A stretch of 64,000 nt of DNA from JANWXD01 sp037446115 (GTDB lineage Bacteria; Acidobacteriota; Terriglobia; Bryobacterales; Bryobacteraceae). The notes below the pieces were generated by a model. That model had not been told where the DNA came from, did not search any database, and worked only from the letters and a program-made list of their open reading frames with translations. The DNA is taken from positions 62,001 to 126,000 of the forward strand of contig JBBIJF010000007.1 of NCBI GenBank assembly GCA_037446115.1, in the 5' to 3' direction. The translations under genes were made by a program, and so were the position numbers. The number at the start of each line of letters is the position of its first letter. Within the stretch, counting starts at the first letter, position 1. Of the stretch, positions 59,095 through 64,000 are shown piece by piece.

Positions 59095-60579
59095 ATGAAG
59101 ACGCGCGTGATTGTGGATCCGATGACCCGCATCGAAGGTCACCTCAAGGTGGAGGCCGTCGTGGAGGACGGCGAGGTCGTGGAGGCACGCGTGGGGGGAA
59201 CGCTGTATCGCGGATTGGAGCAGATCCTGGCGGGCCGGGACCCCCTGGACGCCGTCCAGATCACTCAGCGAATCTGCGGCGTGTGCCCGACCGCACACGC
59301 CCTTGCGTCTTCACAATGTCTCGACAACGCCCTCGGGATCGTACCCCCGCACAATGGCAGGATCATCCGCAACCTGATTCAGGGCGCCAACTACATCCAG
59401 TCTCACATCCTGCACTTTTACCACCTGGTGGCGCTCGATTTCGTCCGCGGGCCGGAGTTTCCCCCGTTCGTACCCCGCTTCGAGGCGGATTACCGCCTTC
59501 CGAAATCTACGAGCGATGAAATCGTCAATCATTACATACAGGCGCTGCACATTCGCCTCAAAGCTCACGAGATGTCGGCGGTCTTCTCGGGTAAGATGCC
59601 CCATTGTGCGTCCGTGGTTCCCGGCGGCGTCACGGTGACGCCGACCGTGGACAAGGTGACCACCTTCCTGTGGAGGCTGAAAGAGCTGCGGGATTTCATT
59701 GATCACGTCTACCTGCCCGACGTATTGACCATCGCTGAAGTCTACCGCGACTATGCCGAGCTCGGCGTGGGGTGTAAAAACCTGCTCTCCTTCGGCGCCT
59801 TCGACCTCGACGATCATGCCGACGTCACCCGACGAAAGCGGTATTTCGAAATGGCACGCTACTCCGGCGGCAAGCTCGAGGTCGTAGATCCGGACCAGAT
59901 CAACGAGGATGTGACATACTCCTGGTACCGTTCGCCGAGCCGCTTGAGGCCGGCTTCCGGCGAGACCGTACCCGACGCGCACAAGAAGGAGGCGTACACT
60001 TGGCTCAAGGCTCCGCGGTACGACGGAGCTCCCTATGAAGTCGGCCCGCTGGCCCGCGCGTTCATCGCCTATACAAAAGGCAGTCCCAGTTCGGAAGCCA
60101 GACTGATCGATGAAGCCTTGACGCGGCTGCGCCTCGAGCCGCGCCATCTGTTTTCGGTGACGGGGCGAAGCCTTTGCCGCGCGATTGAAACCAAGGTACT
60201 GGCGGATGCCATGGCGGACTGGGTGCTTCAGATCAAGCTGGGCCAACCAGTCGCCGTGCCCCACACCATGCCGGACTCCGCCCATGGAGCCGGCTTGTGG
60301 GAAGCCCCTCGTGGCGCGCTCGGCCACTGGATTTCCATCCGCAACAAGCGCATCGAGCGATACCAGGCAGTCGTGCCAACCACGTGGAACGCCTCGCCCC
60401 ACGACGACCGAGGTCAGGCCGGGCCTATCGAGCAGGCCCTCATCGGCGCGCCCGTTAAGGATCCCAAGAACCCGTTCGCGCTCGGACGGATCATCCGTTC
60501 CTTCGATCCGTGCATCGCCTGCGCCGTGCACCTGGTGACTCCGCGCGGAAAGCTGCTTCACAAGTTCGCCGTGGTCTAG
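59095..60579 (+). CDS. [NiFe] hydrogenase large subunit
   Basis: A 494-residue protein from ATG 59095, with the near-perfect ribosome site AAAGGAGG at 59081-59088. The L1 motif is RICGVCPTAH (C61, C64) and the L2 motif DPCIACAVH (C473, C476, H479), providing the four Cys of the NiFe(CN)2CO site. The 15 residues after H479 are the tail removed by the maturation protease encoded next. An uptake role in the periplasm follows from the exported partner subunit. Confidence 0.97.
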   Translation: MKTRVIVDPMTRIEGHLKVEAVVEDGEVVEARVGGTLYRGLEQILAGRDPLDAVQITQRICGVCPTAHALASSQCLDNALGIVPPHNGRIIRNLIQGANYIQSHILHFYHLVALDFVRGPEFPPFVPRFEADYRLPKSTSDEIVNHYIQALHIRLKAHEMSAVFSGKMPHCASVVPGGVTVTPTVDKVTTFLWRLKELRDFIDHVYLPDVLTIAEVYRDYAELGVGCKNLLSFGAFDLDDHADVTRRKRYFEMARYSGGKLEVVDPDQINEDVTYSWYRSPSRLRPASGETVPDAHKKEAYTWLKAPRYDGAPYEVGPLARAFIAYTKGSPSSEARLIDEALTRLRLEPRHLFSVTGRSLCRAIETKVLADAMADWVLQIKLGQPVAVPHTMPDSAHGAGLWEAPRGALGHWISIRNKRIERYQAVVPTTWNASPHDDRGQAGPIEQALIGAPVKDPKNPFALGRIIRSFDPCIACAVHLVTPRGKLLHKFAVV

Positions 60580-60588
60580 TCAGGTCTT

Positions 60589-61137
60589 GTGAAAGGCACT
60601 GTACTGATCGTCGGTGTCGGCAACGAGCTGCTCGGCGACGAAGGCCTGGGCGTTCACGTAGCGCGCCTGCTCCGTTGGCCCAAAGCGGGCTTGCCCGGGC
60701 GCGCCCGGGTTCTCGAAGCAGGAACCGCGCTTTTCGATCTGGCGGGCGAGATGAGGCGGCACCAGCACGTGATCCTCGTGGACGCCATCCGGGCAGGGGG
60801 CCGGCCGGGGACCATCTATCGCCTGGAACTCGACGAGATTCCGGAGGGGGACTCCCAAGGCTCACCTCCACTGTCTTTGCACGATGAGGGTCTTTTCCAG
60901 GTCCTGGCCCGCATCCGGCGGCTGGGGCTGCTGCCCCCGCGCCTTACGCTGATAGGCGCCGAGCCCGCGTGCCTAACGCCTTCCCTGAATCTTTCTCCCC
61001 GCCTGCAGCGTGCCGCGGCCCGGATCGCCGCGATCCTGAAGTCCGAACTGCGGTGCCGGCCGCGGACAAACACGGCTCCACGCAAAAAGGGAGGCGCCCC
61101 GCGCAAGGGCAGGCCGCCGACCGTCCGCCGTTCCTAA
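60589..61137 (+). CDS. hydrogenase maturation protease (HyaD/HupD family)
   Basis: A 182-residue protein from GTG 60589. VGVGNELLGDEGLGVHVARLL holds the Ni-sensing Glu/Asp of the family, VILVDAIRAGGRPG the second acidic ligand, and SLHDEGL the His. It clips the C-terminal tail from the large subunit after nickel insertion. A basic tail of about 30 residues (RKKGGAPRKGR) exceeds the usual length. Its TAA stop overlaps the TAG stop of convergent hypE. Confidence 0.94.
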   Translation: MKGTVLIVGVGNELLGDEGLGVHVARLLRWPKAGLPGRARVLEAGTALFDLAGEMRRHQHVILVDAIRAGGRPGTIYRLELDEIPEGDSQGSPPLSLHDEGLFQVLARIRRLGLLPPRLTLIGAEPACLTPSLNLSPRLQRAAARIAAILKSELRCRPRTNTAPRKKGGAPRKGRPPTVRRS

Positions 61138-62177
61138 CAGATCCGTGGTAATTGCTCGCCGCTCAACAGGTCCAGGACGCGGTTGCCTCCCACCCGGCTG
61201 CGCAACACGACGGTGCCCGAGGGTCCCTTCTCGACGACGCCGATCCGCACCGCCCCGGCGGACACCGGCACCTGCGCCAGCACCTCCAGAGCCCGGCCGG
61301 CTTCCCGCTCGGGCACAAAGGCGACAAAGCGACCTTCGTTCGCCACGTAAAGCGGATCCAGGCCCAGGATCTCGCAGGCCCCCCGCACCGCCTGGGCGAC
61401 GGGAATCGAGGCCTCGTCGATCCGGATCGACACACCGCGGGCGGCGGCAATTTCATTCAAAGCGGAAGCCAGTCCGCCGCGGGTCAGGTCACGCAGGCAG
61501 TGCACCGCAACGCTTTGGCCGAGCAGGGCTGCCACTGCCGGCCATAACGGTGCCGTGTCGCTGACGATGGGCGACTCGAATTCCAGGCCCTCACGCACGG
61601 ACAAGATCGCCACCCCGTGCGCCCCAAGCTCGCCTGAGACAAGCACCGCGTCGCCCGGTTCGACGGCGGCCGGTCCCAGATCCACCGGCGACTCGACGAC
61701 CCCGATCCCGGCTGTGTTGATAAAGATCCCGTCCCCCTTGCCTTTGTCCACGACTTTGGTGTCGCCCGTGACCAGCGCCACTCCGGCGCGCGCAGCCGCC
61801 TCGCTCATGGACGCCACGACCCGCCGCAACGTCTCCATGGGCAGTCCTTCTTCGAGGATGAAGCCGGCGCTCAGGTACAGGGGCCGCGCTCCGCACATGG
61901 CCAAGTCGTTCACCGTGCCATTGACGGCCAGGTCACCGATCGTGCCGCCGGGAAAGATCAGGGGCCGCACCACAAAACTGTCAGTGCTGAAAGCCAGCCG
62001 CAATCCGTTCACCCGAAGGATGGCCCCGTCGTGCCGCGCCTGGAGAGCCGGATGGGCGAACGCAGGCAAAAACAGCTTCTCAAGGAGCTGCTGGGTCAGC
62101 TTGCCCCCGCCGCCGTGGGCGAGCAACACACGATCTTCAGGAACTACGGGAACCGGACATTGCACCGTGAATCCCAT
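61134..62177 (-). CDS. hypE: hydrogenase maturation protein HypE
   Basis: A 347-residue PurM/SelD-like ATPase. The Gly-rich AHGGGGKLTQQLLEKLF, DSFVVRPLIFPGGTIGDLAVNGTVND and VTGDTKVVDKG are characteristic. The protein ends PRIC, the C-terminal Cys that carries the thiocarbamate converted to cyanide for the NiFe site. That end and the hyp neighbours distinguish it from SelD. ATG 62177 overlaps hypD by 41 bp; GTG 62129 just after the hypD stop is an alternative but trims the N-terminus. Confidence 0.95.
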   Translation of the reverse strand: MGFTVQCPVPVVPEDRVLLAHGGGGKLTQQLLEKLFLPAFAHPALQARHDGAILRVNGLRLAFSTDSFVVRPLIFPGGTIGDLAVNGTVNDLAMCGARPLYLSAGFILEEGLPMETLRRVVASMSEAAARAGVALVTGDTKVVDKGKGDGIFINTAGIGVVESPVDLGPAAVEPGDAVLVSGELGAHGVAILSVREGLEFESPIVSDTAPLWPAVAALLGQSVAVHCLRDLTRGGLASALNEIAAARGVSIRIDEASIPVAQAVRGACEILGLDPLYVANEGRFVAFVPEREAGRALEVLAQVPVSAGAVRIGVVEKGPSGTVVLRSRVGGNRVLDLLSGEQLPRIC

Positions 62178-63249
62178 AAAGGTAGTATGCCGCGCACGCG
62201 CCTTCCGAAGAGACCATCGGAGCGCCGAGGGGCGTCTCCGGAGTGCAGCGTGTTCCGAAGGCCGGGCACTGGTGGGGTTTGCGAACTCCCTGCAATACCA
62301 GGCCGCCGATGCATTCCGGTGATTCGCGGACGGCTCCGACGCGGACCGGGAAGCGCTCGGCGGCATCGAAGCGCCGGTACGGCCCGGTCAGCTGCAGGCC
62401 GCTTGCCGGTATCTCTCCGATGCCCCGCCACTTGCGCGGGCCGACCTCGAAGACCTCCGCAATCAGCCGGCGTGCGGGCTGGTTGCCCTCCGGCCGCACC
62501 GAACGCCTGTACTGGTTTTCCACTTCGGCCCGGCCGCTCTCAAGCTGCTCTACCACCATCGCCACCCCTTCCAGCAGGTCCAGGGGCTCAAACCCCGTGA
62601 CCACGATCGGCACACGGTAGCGCTTCGCGATCGGCTCGTACTCGCGGAAGCCCATCACGGTGCAGACGTGTCCGGCCGCCAGAAACCCCTGCACGCGGCA
62701 CTCCGGCGAGTTCAGGATCGCCTCCAGCGCCGGAGGCACCAGCACGTGGGCCACGAGAACCGAAAAGTTGCCGAGACCTTCCCGCGCTGCCTGCCACACC
62801 GCCATGGCGTTGGCCGGTGCCGTGGTCTCGAAGCCGACCGCAAAGAATACCACCTGTCGCTCAGGGTTGGCGCGGGCCAGCTTCAGCGCATCGAGCGGAG
62901 AATACACGATCCGCACGTCAGCGCCTGCGGCTTTGGCGTCGAACAGGCTCTTGGACGAGCCGGGAACGCGCAGCATGTCGCCAAACGAGCAGAAGATCAC
63001 CTCGGGGCGCGAGGCGATCGCCACGGCCTGGTCGATCAGCTCCAACGGCGTCACGCACACCGGGCACCCCGGCCCGTGCACGAGCGTAATCTCTGGAGGC
63101 AACAGATCCGGCAGCCCGCTCTTCAGAATCGTATGCGTCTGGCCGCCGCAAACCTCCATGATGGTCCACGGCCGTGTGACGCGCCGCCGGATCCACCGCG
63201 TCAGCCGTGCGGCGGCCTCCGCGTCGCGGTATTCGTCTATGAATTTCAC
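62137..63249 (-). CDS. hypD: hydrogenase maturation protein HypD
   Basis: A 370-residue iron-sulfur protein. MEVCGGQTHTI, HGPGCPVCVTP and GFETTAPANAM are the invariant blocks that, with HypC, scaffold the Fe(CN)2CO group. Further conserved Cys residues occur toward the C-terminus (CIGG, CPAFGTRC). ATG 63249 overlaps the hypC stop (ATGA). Confidence 0.97.
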   Translation of the reverse strand: MKFIDEYRDAEAAARLTRWIRRRVTRPWTIMEVCGGQTHTILKSGLPDLLPPEITLVHGPGCPVCVTPLELIDQAVAIASRPEVIFCSFGDMLRVPGSSKSLFDAKAAGADVRIVYSPLDALKLARANPERQVVFFAVGFETTAPANAMAVWQAAREGLGNFSVLVAHVLVPPALEAILNSPECRVQGFLAAGHVCTVMGFREYEPIAKRYRVPIVVTGFEPLDLLEGVAMVVEQLESGRAEVENQYRRSVRPEGNQPARRLIAEVFEVGPRKWRGIGEIPASGLQLTGPYRRFDAAERFPVRVGAVRESPECIGGLVLQGVRKPHQCPAFGTRCTPETPLGAPMVSSEGACAAYYLYGIHGAMSGSRSS

Positions 63250-63488
63250 GGAGCGCCCCCCGGTTCGAGCTTCTCGAGGTATTCGAAGATGCGCCTGGCT
63301 TCGGCTTCGTCCACCACGCTCAGGGCGAAGCCCACGTGTACGAGAACATAGTCGCCCGGCATGGCTTCCGGCGTGAATGCCAGAGAAACGTCTTTTCGCA
63401 CGCCGCCGAAATCCACTTTTGCCCGGCGCAGGTGGGGCTCACTCTCCTCGAGGATTTCCACCACCCGGCCTGGAACCGCAAGACACAT
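63246..63488 (-). CDS. hypC: hydrogenase maturation chaperone HypC
   Basis: An 80-residue protein beginning MCLAVPGRVVEI. Cys2 is the essential residue that binds the Fe group and the large subunit. PGDYVLVHVGFALSVVDEAEA is the conserved C-terminal block. It lies 3 bp after hypF and overlaps hypD. Confidence 0.97.
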   Translation of the reverse strand: MCLAVPGRVVEILEESEPHLRRAKVDFGGVRKDVSLAFTPEAMPGDYVLVHVGFALSVVDEAEARRIFEYLEKLEPGGAP

Positions 63489-63491
63489 ATC

Positions 63492-64000
63492 TCAGCCTCC
63501 GGCCAGTACCGCCTGTCCCAGCGCCAGGCCGCCGTCGTTCGGCGGAACCCGCTGGTGCGTGAAAACCGTGAAGCCACGCGCCTCCAGGCGGGCCGCAGCC
63601 CGCTCCACCAGATAGCGGTTCTGGAACACACCGCCGCTCAACACCACCTGCGGTAACCCGTAGCGCAGCGCCACGGCGATCATCCACTCAACCAGCGCAT
63701 TATGGAACCGCGCCGCAATCCACGCTTTCGCGCATCCGGCCTCCACGTCCTCGACCACGCGCCGGACGAGAGGCTCCCAATCGCCGTCCGGAAGGGGATA
63801 GGCTTCGTCGGTCTCGAGACCGCCGATCTCACGCTCCAGCCGCATCGCCGCCTGGCCTTCGAACCGGCTTTGCCGTGCCACCGCTGCCAGAGATGCCACC
63901 GCGTCGAACAGCCGCCCGACGCTCGTGGTCACAGGAGCATTGATGCCCCGCTCCAGCATACGGCAAATCGTCGGCGGAAGGTCGCGGGCGCCGAAAACTT
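63492..64000 (-). CDS. hypF: HypF carbamoyltransferase, C-terminal part (5' end beyond window)
   Basis: The frame is open from the right edge of the window to the stop at 63492, giving about 169 residues. PVTTSVGRLFDAVASL, VVLSGGVFQNRYL and PPNDGGLALGQAV are the YrdC/Kae1-like C-terminal blocks of HypF, which makes the thiocarbamate on HypE from carbamoyl phosphate. The acylphosphatase and zinc-finger domains must lie outside. An apparent ATG at 63959 is internal, not the start. hypA and hypB are not in the window. Confidence 0.93.
   Translation of the reverse strand, partial: VFGARDLPPTICRMLERGINAPVTTSVGRLFDAVASLAAVARQSRFEGQAAMRLEREIGGLETDEAYPLPDGDWEPLVRRVVEDVEAGCAKAWIAARFHNALVEWMIAVALRYGLPQVVLSGGVFQNRYLVERAAARLEARGFTVFTHQRVPPNDGGLALGQAVLAGG

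Noticed and set aside
61134..62177. SelD (selenophosphate synthetase) instead of HypE
   Set aside because: HypE and SelD share a fold, but this protein ends in the HypE-specific PRIC tail, lacks the SelD N-terminal Cys/Sec loop and sits with hypD/hypC/hypF. It therefore does not itself prove a selenium pathway.

Overview
The window is GC-rich, densely packed bacterial chromosome. Gene content points to Acidobacteriota, perhaps near Bryobacterales/Solibacter, although no marker here settles the taxon. Supporting clues are paired DUF1552/DUF1592 secreted proteins, Tat-dependent redox enzymes, an oxygen-tolerant-type KorAB, a periplasmic [NiFe] hydrogenase and a split ATP synthase cluster. No rRNA, tRNA, CRISPR array, prophage or insertion sequence is visible. 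Genes are chained by 1-4 bp start/stop overlaps, and several predicted promoters lie almost on top of the start codon.

Layout. 1-8.7 kb (minus strand): a coupled respiratory operon, in transcription order a GltD-like flavin/Fe-S protein, Rieske protein, cytochrome b/b6, heptaheme cytochrome c and a NarG/NxrA-like molybdenum enzyme that runs off the left edge. 8.7-16.6 kb: asparagine synthase, korA-korB-trmJ and a small HMA-fold protein, then a membrane Fe-S oxidoreductase resembling ETF:menaquinone oxidoreductases. 16.7-22.9 kb: nucleotide-sugar decarboxylase, MntR-like regulator, M28 peptidase, GT-C glycosyltransferase, and a small HTH plus TIR-like two-gene module. 22.9-27.2 kb: glycine cleavage operon gcvT-H-PA-PB. 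27.3-29.1 kb: secreted protein and MOT1-type molybdate transporter. 29.2-34.8 kb: sirtuin-larC-metG-tatD-prenyl synthase. 34.8-38.8 kb: nadD, enolase-superfamily enzyme, zinc-ribbon protein and alginate-export-type porin. 38.8-44.3 kb: a putative selenoprotein with an HMA metal-binding domain, then ankyrin/DUF1552/DUF1592. 44.5-53.4 kb: mixed housekeeping and regulation (RND adaptor, RsbW/STAS/LuxR, dGTPase, CbiX, PfkB, EamA). 53.7-57.6 kb: ATP synthase b, b', delta, alpha, gamma. 58-64 kb: periplasmic [NiFe] hydrogenase with its protease, facing hypE-D-C-F.

The respiratory parts fit together. The hydrogenase, Kor and the EMO-like protein can feed electrons into the quinone/cytochrome pool. 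The Rieske/cytochrome b/heptaheme module links quinol to the periplasmic Mo enzyme. A molybdate transporter sits 20 kb away. The Mo operon and the outer-membrane porin gene 29 kb away share nearly identical CRP-type palindromes, placed about -41.5 relative to a -10 box, so they are probably co-regulated by one Crp/Fnr-family activator.

The most notable hidden gene is at 38761-39072. An apparently truncated HMA ORF becomes a complete secreted metal-binding protein if one in-frame TGA, exactly at the first Cys of the GMxCxxC motif, is read as selenocysteine. A hairpin closely resembling the E. coli fdhF SECIS apex lies just downstream.
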